Part shown: positions 23,652 to 32,174 of the stretch, piece by piece
Position numbering within the stretch: position 1 is the first letter of the stretch
Layout: every line of letters starts with the position of its first letter
Assembly: GCA_963714145.1 (NCBI GenBank)
Contig: OY970235.1
Location: forward strand, 4,526,001-4,590,000
DNA length: 64,000 bases
From: JBBWZH01 sp035544115
GTDB taxonomy: Bacteria; Actinomycetota; Actinomycetes; Mycobacteriales; CADCTP01
Direction: 5' to 3'
The notes under the pieces: model-generated
The model's input: only the letters and a program-made list of their open reading frames with translations
What the model was told of the DNA's origin: nothing
The model's database searches: none
Position numbers and translations under genes: made by a program

Positions 23652-23870
23652 CCGGTCTTCCCGCCCGTACGCCGGCAAACCCGCGCTTCCAGCGCGCTGA
23701 TCGACAACCCGGGTGGTGCCTGGAGTTGGCGCTACGGATCGCCGCAGCCAGCGACCTGTCGCCGGGACCGGACAGAAGCATGCGGAAAGGCGTAACGACA
23801 ACCCAGGCGCCCCGGCGCATGCTCGATGCCGAGGTGAAGTACCGGCCTCCTTGGCGGACTGGGGATTGCC

Positions 23871-25253
23871 TTGACCACGCTCGACGCGTCCTACCTGGCT
23901 GCGGATGCCCGCGGCGCGGTTCCGGTGCTCGGTCACCTGCCGGCCCTGCTACGGGATCCGCGCGGGTTTCTGCGGTCGCTGTCAGACCAGGGCGACCTGG
24001 TCTGGATACGAGCCGGCAATTCCAGGATCCTCGTGGTCTGCGATCCGGAGCTGACGCACCAACTCCTCATGAATGACCGCGGCTTCGACAAGGGCGGCCC
24101 GTGGGTCGACCGCCTCCGCGAGATAATCGGCAACAGCGTGGTGAGCTGCCCACGCGGCGAGCACCGGCGGCTCCGCCGTTTGATCCAACCGGCTTTCCAC
24201 CAGAGCAGGCTGCCCGACTACGCGGTCGTGATGGTCGAGCAGGCGACCGCCGTGGTCGACGGCTGGCGCGACGGACAGATCCTCGATGTGTACGCCGGCA
24301 TGCAGGACATCACCGCCAAGATCATCGCACGGACGATGTTCGCCGCACCCGCCTCCGAGACGGTCGTCGACGCCGCGCGGGCCGCGCTCAACATCATCGT
24401 CACCAATGCCGGCAAGCGGCTGCTGCTGCCACCGCTGCTGGCCAGGATCCCGACCCGCGGGAAACGTCGCTATGACCGGGCCCGGCGGGAGATACGGGAG
24501 ATCACCGACGCGCTCATCGCCGACTACCGGGAGGCCGGTGTCGACCACCACGACCTGATGTCGATGCTCCTCGCCGCCCGCGACGAGGAGGACGGCTCGG
24601 CGCTGACCGAGCAGGAGGTCTCCGACCATGTCGTCACGCTGTTCCTGGGCGGAATGGAGACCACCGCGTCGATGCTCGGCTGGGTGCTGTGCCTGCTGGC
24701 CCAACATCCCGATATCGAGCGGCGGTTGCAGCAGGAGGTGGACGCGGTCGTCGGCGCCGGAGACCCGTCCTGGGAGCACGTCCCCGACCTCAAGCTCGCC
24801 AACAGCATCCTGACCGAGGCGATGCGGCTGTTCCCGCCGGGCTGGATGCTGACCCGCCGCACCAGCGACAACTGCGAACTCGGCGGCCACCTGATCCCCG
24901 CCGACACCGACGTGATCTACAGCCCGTACATCCTGCAGCACCGCGGCGACCTGTTCCCCGATCCCGACCGATTCGATCCGGACCGGTGGACCGGGGAGCC
25001 GGCCCGGCTGCCCCGGGGCGCGCTGGTCGCGTTCAGCGGTGGAGCGCGCAAGTGTGTTGGCGACAACTTCGCAATGGTCGAAGGGGCGCTGATCCTCGCC
25101 TGCTTCGTCTCCCGCTGGCAGCTGCACGCGATCGAACGGGACGTGCGGCCCAAGCAGCGGTTCGGTCTGGTCCTCACGCCGAACAGGCAGCGGGTTCGCA
25201 TTACCCGCCGCCGCCGGGGCGTCCGCTCCAGCGGCGGCGCGGGCCAGCGCTGA
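23871..25253 (+). CDS. cytochrome P450 (probable terpene-tailoring)
   Basis: This 460-residue P450 resembles the longer class seen next to bacterial terpene synthases. It has the proline-rich entry VPVLGHLPALLRDPRGFL, the helix-I motif LFLGGMETTASML, the ExxR motif EAMRLFPPGW, the PERF-like region FDPDRW and the heme loop FSGGARKCVGDNFAM with the Cys ligand. The apparent start is a TTG at 23871 after GGGGATTGCC, so the start is less certain than the identity. It converges with the ispH end of the isoprenoid operon, and a shared hairpin lies between. Oxidation of the terpene synthase product is inferred. Confidence 0.9.
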   Translation: MTTLDASYLAADARGAVPVLGHLPALLRDPRGFLRSLSDQGDLVWIRAGNSRILVVCDPELTHQLLMNDRGFDKGGPWVDRLREIIGNSVVSCPRGEHRRLRRLIQPAFHQSRLPDYAVVMVEQATAVVDGWRDGQILDVYAGMQDITAKIIARTMFAAPASETVVDAARAALNIIVTNAGKRLLLPPLLARIPTRGKRRYDRARREIREITDALIADYREAGVDHHDLMSMLLAARDEEDGSALTEQEVSDHVVTLFLGGMETTASMLGWVLCLLAQHPDIERRLQQEVDAVVGAGDPSWEHVPDLKLANSILTEAMRLFPPGWMLTRRTSDNCELGGHLIPADTDVIYSPYILQHRGDLFPDPDRFDPDRWTGEPARLPRGALVAFSGGARKCVGDNFAMVEGALILACFVSRWQLHAIERDVRPKQRFGLVLTPNRQRVRITRRRRGVRSSGGAGQR

Positions 25254-25254
25254 C

Positions 25255-25281
25255 AGCCGGGGGCCGCCGGCCCTTCCGGCT
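25255..25281. terminator. bidirectional hairpin between P450 and ispH
   Basis: AGCCGG-GGGCC and GGCCC-TT-CCGGCT form an 11-base-pair stem with a two-base bulge between two converging genes whose stops lie 32 bases apart. Confidence 0.6.
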
Positions 25282-25285
25282 TCGC

Positions 25286-26278
25286 TCAGGCGATGCGGGT
25301 GGGCCCCGGCGGGCCGGAGATCCTCCGGCGCTGGCGCAGTTCCGGCGGGAGCGAGAAGCGGGTGCGTTCCCGGATCGCGCCCACCGGCTGGACGTCGGCG
25401 AAGCCGTACTCGGCCAGCCTCGCCAGCACGCGACGGACGAGGACCTCCGGCGTCGAGGCCCCGCTCGTGACCCCGACCGTGTGGACGCCATCGAGCCATC
25501 CGGGCGCTACGTCGTCGGCGTCCTCTACAAGGTGACTTGAACCGACGCCCGAGTCGCGCGCCACGTCGACGAGGCGTACCGCGTTCGAGGAGTTCGCCGA
25601 GCCGACGACGAGGACCAGGTCGCAGTCCCCGGCTATCTCCCGGACCGCCGCCTGCCGGTTCTGGGTGGCGTAGCAGATGTCGTCGCTGGGCGGATCGTGC
25701 AACTCGGGGAACCTGGTCCGCAGCCGGGCGACCGTCGCGTTGGTTTCGTCGACCGACAGGGTGGTCTGCGACAGCCAGGCGACCCGGGTGGGATCGCGCA
25801 CCTGGACGGCGTCGGCGTGGTCGGGTCCGTCGACCACCTGGACGTGTTCGGGTGCCTCGCCGGACGTTCCGATCACCTCCTCGTGGCCCTCGTGGCCGAT
25901 GAGCAGGATGTCGAAGTCGGCGCCGGCCAGCCGGCGTGCTTCGTGGTGGACCTTGGTCACCAGCGGGCAGGTCGCGTCGATGGTCTGCAGGCCCCGTGCG
26001 GCCGCATCGGTGTGCAGCCGCGGTGCGACGCCGTGAGCCGAGAAGATGACCAGCTCGCCTGCCGGCACCTCGTCGATTTCGTCGACGAACACGGCCCCGA
26101 GCCGTTCCAGCGCACGCACCACGTGGAGGTTGTGCACGATCTGCTTGCGGACGTACACCGGCGGGCCGTGCGACTCGATGGCCCGTTCCACCGTCTGCAC
26201 GGCGCGATCGACGCCGGCACACCATCCGTGCGGCATTGCCAGCAGCACTCTGCGGGCCGGCGCGTCGGCACTGGTCAT
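25286..26278 (-). CDS. ispH: 4-hydroxy-3-methylbut-2-enyl diphosphate reductase
   Basis: This 330-residue iron-sulfur enzyme carries out the last step of the MEP pathway, giving IPP and DMAPP. The three cluster Cys are visible in PHGWCAGVDRAV, IDATCPLVTKV and DDICYATQNRQ. Other family motifs are VYVRKQIVHNLHVV, VIFSAHGV and SNAVRLVDVA. The ATG at 26278 follows GGGAGCGATCA. It is last in the operon dxs-ispG-prenyl synthase-ispH. A MITE-like insert sits directly before its ribosome-binding site and separates it from the prenyl synthase stop. A cluster-borne copy besides a housekeeping one would serve to raise precursor supply. Confidence 0.95.
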   Translation of the reverse strand: MTSADAPARRVLLAMPHGWCAGVDRAVQTVERAIESHGPPVYVRKQIVHNLHVVRALERLGAVFVDEIDEVPAGELVIFSAHGVAPRLHTDAAARGLQTIDATCPLVTKVHHEARRLAGADFDILLIGHEGHEEVIGTSGEAPEHVQVVDGPDHADAVQVRDPTRVAWLSQTTLSVDETNATVARLRTRFPELHDPPSDDICYATQNRQAAVREIAGDCDLVLVVGSANSSNAVRLVDVARDSGVGSSHLVEDADDVAPGWLDGVHTVGVTSGASTPEVLVRRVLARLAEYGFADVQPVGAIRERTRFSLPPELRQRRRISGPPGPTRIA

Positions 26279-26288
26279 TGATCGCTCC

Positions 26289-26454
26289 CTAGGGGGTGTC
26301 TGACGGTTCTTGGTGGATGCCCGCGGCGTCCAGGCGGCGTCCGGCAAGGCGGAGGAGGAGCCGATACCGGGGTTGTATCGGCGACGACGACAACGCCGCC
26401 GGTCGTCGTCTGGGCGTCGCGGGCGCCGCCGAAGAGCCGTCAGACACCCCCTAG
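26289..26454. mobile_element. MITE-like element with ~23-bp terminal inverted repeats and CTAG duplication
   Basis: The ends GGGGGTGTCTGACGGTTCTT (26292-26311) and its near-exact inverse AAGAGCCGTCAGACACCCCC (26432-26451) bound a non-coding insert of about 162 bases, and CTAG is present at both outer edges (26289-26292 and 26451-26454). An internal hairpin GCCGATAC/GTATCGGC lies at 26360-26382. Removing the element and one CTAG joins the prenyl synthase stop TAG directly to GGGAGCGATCA and the ispH ATG, restoring a compact operon junction. It encodes no transposase, so it would have been moved in trans. Alternatively, it could be a large regulatory stem-loop. Confidence 0.75.
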
Positions 26455-27560
26455 GCCGCGCGCGTGGTGGCGGCGACCGTGAGTTGCCCGAGCGTCCAGC
26501 GGGCCCGCTCCGGGAACGGGGCTTCGGCCAGTCGGCGCAGGGCGGTGTCGACGTGGGAGTCGATGAGGTCCTCGACGGCGGTGACCGCGCCGGTCGCCAG
26601 GATCACCGAGCGGAGCGCGGCGAGGCCGGCGTCGTCGATGTCCGGGTCGCCCAACAGCCGGTCCAGGGTCGCGAGTTGGGCAGCGGTCGCCGCCTGCCGG
26701 GCGAACGCGATGAGCACGGTGGCCTTGCCCTCGCGCAGGTCGTCGCCGGCGGACTTGCCGGTGGCGGCGGGGTCGCCGAAGACGCCGAGCAGATCGTCCC
26801 GCAGCTGGAACGCCTCGCCCAGCGGTAGCGCGAACGCCGAGCAGGCGGCCAGCACGTCGGGGCCGGCGCCGGCGAGGATCGCGCCGAGCTGCATCGGCCG
26901 TTCGACGCTGTATTTGGCTGTCTTGTACCTGATGACCGTGCGCGCGCGCTCGACGCTGCCGCCGCCGCGCGCCTGCTCCACCAGGTCCAGGAACTGCCCC
27001 GCCATGAGCTCGGTGTGCACCTGCTGCAGCAGCCTGCGGGCCGGCCGGAGCCGGTGCTCGGGCAGGCCACACCGGTCCACCATCTCGTCGCACCAGGCCA
27101 TGGACCAGTCACCGAGCAGGATTCCCGCTCCGAGCCCGAACGTCGCCGCGGAACCCCGGTAGCCCGCGGTGGTGTGCTCGCCCTCGAACAGCCGGTGGAT
27201 CGACGGTCGGCCGCGCCGGGTGTCGCTGCGATCCATGATGTCGTCGTGGATGAGCGCGCCCGCGTGCAGCAGCTCGAGCCCGGCCGCGGCCGTGACGATC
27301 TCCGCGGCGTCGGCCGGTCCGCCGGCGGCCCGCCAGCCCCAGTAGCAGAACGTCGGCCGCAGGCGTTTGCCGCCGCCGAGGATGGCCTCGCGCAGCGCTG
27401 CCGTCGCCGGCGCGAGAGCGGGACTGATCGCGGCGAGAACAGCGGCCTGCCGGTCGACGAACTCGCTCAGCGCGCGGCTCGCCCGGGCGGCGACGTTCTC
27501 CAGGTGGGTCGGATCGTATTCGTCGGTGAGAGTCAGTGGCGGCGATGCGGTCGCGGTCAT
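26451..27560 (-). CDS. polyprenyl (geranylgeranyl-type) diphosphate synthase
   Basis: This 369-residue trans-isoprenyl diphosphate synthase has the first Asp-rich motif HDDIMDRSDTRRGRP (Asp106/107/110), the second Asp-rich motif FQLRDDLLGVFGD (Asp255/256), GGGKRLRP near residue 63 and the GKATVLIAFARQ segment. Chain length is set by residues just before the first motif (LELLHAGALI); the small residues there fit a C20 product, but this is inference. The TAG stop is the CTAG at the edge of the adjacent inserted element. It lies 27 bases after ispG and would feed the class I terpene synthase at 30964. Confidence 0.9.
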   Translation of the reverse strand: MTATASPPLTLTDEYDPTHLENVAARASRALSEFVDRQAAVLAAISPALAPATAALREAILGGGKRLRPTFCYWGWRAAGGPADAAEIVTAAAGLELLHAGALIHDDIMDRSDTRRGRPSIHRLFEGEHTTAGYRGSAATFGLGAGILLGDWSMAWCDEMVDRCGLPEHRLRPARRLLQQVHTELMAGQFLDLVEQARGGGSVERARTVIRYKTAKYSVERPMQLGAILAGAGPDVLAACSAFALPLGEAFQLRDDLLGVFGDPAATGKSAGDDLREGKATVLIAFARQAATAAQLATLDRLLGDPDIDDAGLAALRSVILATGAVTAVEDLIDSHVDTALRRLAEAPFPERARWTLGQLTVAATTRAA

Positions 27561-27587
27561 TGGTCCGCTCCTGGAGAGGCTCGGTTG

Positions 27588-28700
27588 TCAGTTCGGCTCG
27601 ACGAGCCGTAGGGCTTCCTCGATCAGCGTTTCGACGATCTCGTGCTCCGGGACGGTCTTGACGACCCGGCCGCGCACGAATATCTGGCCCTTGCCGTTGC
27701 CGGAGGCGACACCCAGGTCGGCTTCCCGGGCCTCGCCGGGGCCGTTCACGACGCAGCCCATCACGGCGACCCGCAGCGGCTGGTCGAATCCGTCCAGCGC
27801 GGCGCTGACTCTGTCCGCGAGCGTGTAGACGTCGACCTGGGCACGCCCGCAGGACGGGCAGGAGACGATCTCCAACCGGCGCTGCCGGAGCCCGAGCGAC
27901 TCCAGGATCTGCGTCCCGACTTTCACCTCCTCCACCGGTGGCGCGGACAGCGATACCCGGATCGTGTCGCCGATCCCCTCCGCGAGCAGCGCGCCGAAGG
28001 CCACCGACGACTTCACCGTGCCCTGGAATGCCGGCCCCGCCTCGGTGACACCCAGGTGCAGCGGGTAGTCACAGCGGCTGGCCAGCAGCCGGTAGGCCGC
28101 GATCATCACGACCGGGTCGTGGTGCTTCACCGAGATCTTGATGTCGCCGAAGCCGTGCTCCTCGAACAGCGATGCCTCCCACAGCGCCGACTCCACCAGC
28201 GCCGCCGGGGTGGCCTTGCCGTACTTGGCCAGCAGCCTCGGGTCCAGCGAGCCGGCATTGACCCCGATCCGGATCGGGGTGCCGGCGGCGCCGGCGGCCG
28301 CGGCGATTTCCTTCACCTTGTCGTCGAACTTCTTGATGTTGCCGGGGTTGACCCGCACCGCGGCGCAGCCGGCGTCGATCGCGGCGAAGACGTAGCGAGG
28401 CTGGAAGTGGATGTCGGCGATCACCGGGATCGGCGACTTGCGGGCGATCGCCGGCAGCGCGTCCGCGTCGTCCTGGGACGGGACCGCGACCCGCACGATC
28501 TGGCAGCCGGCGGCGGTCAGTTCGGCGATCTGCTGCAACGTCGCGTCCACGTCCGCGGTGCGGGTCGTGGTCATGGACTGCACCGTCACCGGCGCACCAC
28601 CGCCGACCGGAATCGACCCGACCTGGACCTGCCGCGAGACGCGGCGCGGGGCCAGCGGGGGCACCGGGACGACAGGTGTCCCCAGGCTGACCGCGGTCAT
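27588..28700 (-). CDS. ispG: 4-hydroxy-3-methylbut-2-en-1-yl diphosphate synthase
   Basis: This 370-residue iron-sulfur MEP-pathway enzyme makes HMBPP from MEcPP. Family motifs are PVTVQSMTTTRTADVDATL near the N-terminus, DIHFQPRYVFAAIDAG, VRVNPGNIKKFDDKV and the C-terminal cluster region IVSCPSCGRAQVDVY plus AVMGCVVNGPGEA, which supply the three Cys. The ATG at 28700 overlaps the dxs stop by four bases (ATGA), so the gene is coupled to dxs. The remaining gene order places it between dxs and the prenyl synthase. Confidence 0.95.
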   Translation of the reverse strand: MTAVSLGTPVVPVPPLAPRRVSRQVQVGSIPVGGGAPVTVQSMTTTRTADVDATLQQIAELTAAGCQIVRVAVPSQDDADALPAIARKSPIPVIADIHFQPRYVFAAIDAGCAAVRVNPGNIKKFDDKVKEIAAAAGAAGTPIRIGVNAGSLDPRLLAKYGKATPAALVESALWEASLFEEHGFGDIKISVKHHDPVVMIAAYRLLASRCDYPLHLGVTEAGPAFQGTVKSSVAFGALLAEGIGDTIRVSLSAPPVEEVKVGTQILESLGLRQRRLEIVSCPSCGRAQVDVYTLADRVSAALDGFDQPLRVAVMGCVVNGPGEAREADLGVASGNGKGQIFVRGRVVKTVPEHEIVETLIEEALRLVEPN

Positions 28701-30664
28701 GCCACCCGTCCGGCCAGCGACAGCTCCGGATCCGCGGCCGGAGCGGCCCGCAATCCAGCCGCGGCAAGGGCGGCGAGCTCCGCCATGGTCTCCCGGGCGA
28801 CGTCCCACGGGGTGAGGCCCGCCTCGGCCAGCACTTCGGCCCGGGTGCCGTGGTCCAGGAAGCGCTGCGGTAGGCCGAGGTCACGCAGCGGCGTGCGGAC
28901 CCGGGCGTCCCGCAGCGCCTGCGCGATGGTGGCACCGACTCCGCCGACCCGGCCGTTGTCCTCGACCGTGACGACCAGCCGGTGGGCCGCGGCCAGCTTC
29001 GGGATGACCGGGTCGACCGGCTTGACCCACCTCGGGTCGACGACCGTGACGGTCACCCCGAGCGCCGCCAGCCGGTCGGCCGCCTGCAGGCAGCAGGGGG
29101 CCATCGCGCCCACCGCGACCAGCAGCACGTCCGCCATCGCACCGGTGCCCGCGGTCCCGGTGCGGTGCAGCACGTCGACCCCGCCGACCCGGTCCACCGC
29201 CGGAATGTCGGGACCCACCGTGCCTTTGGGGAACCGCACCACGGTCGGCGCGTCGTCGATGGCGATCGCCTCGCGGAGTTGCGCGCGCAATTGAGCCGCG
29301 TCCCGCGGCGCCGCGATGCGCAGCCCCGGCACCAGCTGAAGCAGCGACAGATCCCACATGCCGTTGTGGCTGGGCCCGTCGTCCCCGGTGACGCCGGCCC
29401 GGTCCAGCACGAACGTCACGCCGCACCGGTGCAGCGCGACGTCCAGCAGAACCTGATCCAGGGCCCGGTTCAGGAACGTCGCGTAGACAGCGACGACCGG
29501 ATGCAGCCCGCCCAGCGCGAGCGCGGCGGCCGACGTGGTCGCGTGCTGCTCGGCGATCCCCACGTCGAACACGCGGCCCGGCTGCGCGCTCGCCAGCCGG
29601 TCCAGCCCGACCGGGTGCAGCATGGCCGCCGTGATGCCGACCACGCGCCGATCCTCCCGCGCGATCGAGAGTATCTCGGCGCCGAACACCGAGGTCCAAC
29701 TCGTCCCGCCGGCCGCCGCGGCCGGGCGGCCGGTGCGCGGATCGACCACGCCGACCGCGTGCAGCCGGTCGGCCGGGTCGGCTTCGGCCGGCAGGTATCC
29801 GCGGCCCTTGCGGGTCAGGCAGTGCACCACGACCGGCCCCGGGCACTGCTTGGCCTGGCGTAGCGCCGACTCGACGGCAGGCACGTCCTGCCCGTCGACC
29901 GGACCGATGTAGCCGAGTCCGAGCGCGGCGAAGACGCTCCGGGGCGGAGCGCACCGGCGGTCGGCGCCCCGCAGCGCGGCGAAGTGGTCGGCCAGCCCGC
30001 CGACGGTCTCCGTGTACGAACGGCCATTGTCGTTCAGCACGACCACGACCGGACGGTTCCGACCGGCGCCGATATTGTTCAGCGCCTCCCAGGCCATCCC
30101 CCCGGTCAGCGATCCGTCGCCCACGACGGCGACGACCCGCCGGTCCTGGTTCCGCAGCGCGTACGCCTTGGCCAGACCGTCGGCATAGGACAACGCCGTC
30201 GAGGCGTGCGAGTTCTCGATGATGTCGTGCTCGGATTCCGTTGCCGACGGATAGCCCGACAGCCCGCCGCGCTTGCGCAGGCCGGTGAATGCCCGCCACC
30301 GACCGGTCAGGATCTTGTGGACGTACGCCTGGTGGCCGGTGTCCCAGAGGATCCGGTCCCACGGGGAGTCGAAGACCCGGTGCAGCGCGATCGTCAGCTC
30401 CACCGCGCCGAGGTTCGAGCCCAGGTGACCGCCGGTCCGGCAGACCGACTCGACCAGGAATTCCCGAATCTCGCCGGCGAGGCTCTCGACCTGCGCCGGG
30501 TCCAGCCGCCGTAGTTGGCGGGGATCGTCGAGGGTCCGGAGCAGCGACAGTTCCGCCCCCGATCCGGGCGCGCCTTCGCTGCTGCGGCCGGCCTCCCCGG
30601 GAAGCGGCCCGACGATGGCCATCGCCGGTCCCAGGTCTGTCGCGGAGAAATGTCTATTGCCCAT
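28697..30664 (-). CDS. dxs: 1-deoxy-D-xylulose-5-phosphate synthase
   Basis: This 655-residue ThDP enzyme starts the MEP pathway from pyruvate and glyceraldehyde 3-phosphate. Characteristic segments are GGHLGSNLGAVELTIALHRV, DTGHQAYVHKILTGR, the ThDP/metal motif VVGDGSLTGGMAWEALNN, DRAGVTGDDGPSHNGMWDLS and RFPKGTVGPDIP. The ATG at 30664 follows AAGGGG. It is the first gene of the leftward isoprenoid operon and diverges from the terpene synthase, with a 299-base region holding a strong inverted repeat. No dxr or ispDEF is present, so the cluster duplicates only the first and last MEP steps. Confidence 0.95.
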   Translation of the reverse strand: MGNRHFSATDLGPAMAIVGPLPGEAGRSSEGAPGSGAELSLLRTLDDPRQLRRLDPAQVESLAGEIREFLVESVCRTGGHLGSNLGAVELTIALHRVFDSPWDRILWDTGHQAYVHKILTGRWRAFTGLRKRGGLSGYPSATESEHDIIENSHASTALSYADGLAKAYALRNQDRRVVAVVGDGSLTGGMAWEALNNIGAGRNRPVVVVLNDNGRSYTETVGGLADHFAALRGADRRCAPPRSVFAALGLGYIGPVDGQDVPAVESALRQAKQCPGPVVVHCLTRKGRGYLPAEADPADRLHAVGVVDPRTGRPAAAAGGTSWTSVFGAEILSIAREDRRVVGITAAMLHPVGLDRLASAQPGRVFDVGIAEQHATTSAAALALGGLHPVVAVYATFLNRALDQVLLDVALHRCGVTFVLDRAGVTGDDGPSHNGMWDLSLLQLVPGLRIAAPRDAAQLRAQLREAIAIDDAPTVVRFPKGTVGPDIPAVDRVGGVDVLHRTGTAGTGAMADVLLVAVGAMAPCCLQAADRLAALGVTVTVVDPRWVKPVDPVIPKLAAAHRLVVTVEDNGRVGGVGATIAQALRDARVRTPLRDLGLPQRFLDHGTRAEVLAEAGLTPWDVARETMAELAALAAAGLRAAPAADPELSLAGRVA

Positions 30665-30757
30665 CGTCGGCCCCTTAGCTGCATCGGTTGGGGGACAGTC
30701 GAGTCACCCGCGGGAATGTGGCGCGACACGGAAACGATGCGGGCAACTGGTCGTTCC

Positions 30758-30781
30758 GCCGCTACGGAGCGCCGTAGCGGC
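30758..30781. promoter_or_regulatory. perfect inverted repeat in the dxs/terpene synthase divergent promoter
   Basis: GCCGCTACGG-AGCG-CCGTAGCGGC is a perfect 10-base inverted repeat. A half-site CCGTAGCG recurs at about 30836. Its place between two divergent biosynthetic units fits an operator controlling both. No dedicated small regulator is adjacent; the LAL-type proteins at 33-40 kb are possible partners. Confidence 0.5.
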
Positions 30782-30963
30782 CGTTCGCTATCCACTGGGA
30801 CCTGAATCGTGCGGAAACGGGCCGACTGCGGAGTCCCGTAGCGACGCCACCGGCGGATGGACCGATCGTTGGTGGCCGATGGCTGGCGCGCCGAAAGGCG
30901 GTACCGCCACACCTGGTCCCGCCAGCCGCCCGACGTCTGCCGCCCCGACGAAGGAGCGCCCTG

Positions 30964-32052
30964 ATGGATCCGCTCGGACCGATCGCGATCTGGTGCCCAC
31001 TCGAACCGGCCATCCACGCGGACTGGCTCGGGTGGGAGGAAAATGCCGTCGAGTGGATGGAGCGCTTCAACCTGGACAGCGAGCAACTCGAGTCCGGCCG
31101 GCTGCTCTGCTTCGCCGCGGGTGAGCTGGCCGGTCGGACGACGCTCCGCCCGCCGGACGCGGCGGGCGGGTACCTGGCCGCCGACAGCCTGCTGTGGATG
31201 TCCGCGTTCGACGACGCCTACTGCGACGAGGGTCGCCTCAACCACAACCCGGCTGAGCTGTCGATCCTGGTCGCGGAGATGATCCGGGTCGCGGAGACCG
31301 GCTGGAGCGGCTCGGCCAGTCCGTGCGCACGCGCGCTGGCTGATCTCCGGCAGCGGGTGGACCGGCGTGCCTCGCCGGTGCAGGCGAGCCGGTGGGCGCT
31401 GGGCTGGCGCAACTACCTGTCCAGCCAGGTCTGGGAGGCGGCCTACCGTGACCTGGGCCGGCTGCCCTCGCTCGACGAGTATGCCGTCGCCCGCATCCGC
31501 ACGGGCGGGGTGGAGGCGGCCGCGATGTGGCTGGACATCGCCGGGGGCTACGAGGTGCCGGCGGCGGAGATGGAGCGTCCGGACGTCCGGGCGCTGACCG
31601 AGATCGCCAGCACCATGGTCGGCACCGACAACGACCTCGCGTCGTATCCGAAGGAGCGCGAGCGCAGCGCCTGCCGGCTCAACATCGTCGACGTCATCGC
31701 GCACGAACGTCAGCTGCCGACCGCCGAGGCGCTCCGCGCGGCACTCGTCTATCGCGACGCGGTGCTGGCGCTGTACCTGGCCCTGGTGGACCAGGTCGAG
31801 CCACAGGTCAGCGAGGCGACCCGGCACTACATCTCCGGGCTGTCCGCGTGGATCCGCGGCAACCTCGACTGGAGCACCCACACCGACCGCTACCGCATGG
31901 GCGGTCAGCAGACCGTGCGGGTGGTGCACACGCCCTACCTCGACCCGACCGGCTTCACTCCCCCGCCGGGTATCGCGTGGTGGTGGGCGCAGGTCTGGCC
32001 GGACCGGATCGACTCGACGATCCACCCGTCCGCGGCGGTCGAAGCCGCGTAG
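30964..32052 (+). CDS. class I terpene synthase
   Basis: This 362-residue terpene cyclase has the metal-binding Asp-rich motif AFDDAYCDE (Asp83 to Glu89), the NSE triad GTDNDLASYPKE (Asn223, Ser227, Lys230, with Glu231), the diphosphate-sensing Arg region CARALADLRQRV and the C-terminal Arg-Tyr pair in HTDRYRMGG (Arg309-Tyr310). All residues needed for ionisation-initiated cyclisation are present. With a C20-type prenyl synthase and MEP genes in the divergent operon, a diterpene product is the best guess. The skeleton cannot be predicted from sequence alone. The ATG at 30964 follows AAGGAGCGCC. Confidence 0.93.
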   Translation: MDPLGPIAIWCPLEPAIHADWLGWEENAVEWMERFNLDSEQLESGRLLCFAAGELAGRTTLRPPDAAGGYLAADSLLWMSAFDDAYCDEGRLNHNPAELSILVAEMIRVAETGWSGSASPCARALADLRQRVDRRASPVQASRWALGWRNYLSSQVWEAAYRDLGRLPSLDEYAVARIRTGGVEAAAMWLDIAGGYEVPAAEMERPDVRALTEIASTMVGTDNDLASYPKERERSACRLNIVDVIAHERQLPTAEALRAALVYRDAVLALYLALVDQVEPQVSEATRHYISGLSAWIRGNLDWSTHTDRYRMGGQQTVRVVHTPYLDPTGFTPPPGIAWWWAQVWPDRIDSTIHPSAAVEAA

Positions 32053-32174
32053 CGGCGCGGCCCGGAGCCGGCGGTCACGCGTCCGCGGACCGCCGGCGCC
32101 GGACACCCGGCCGCTACCATGTCGGGCCGCCGCCGGCTGACGCCGCGGGTGAGTCGAGGTGGAAGGGTCGGTTC

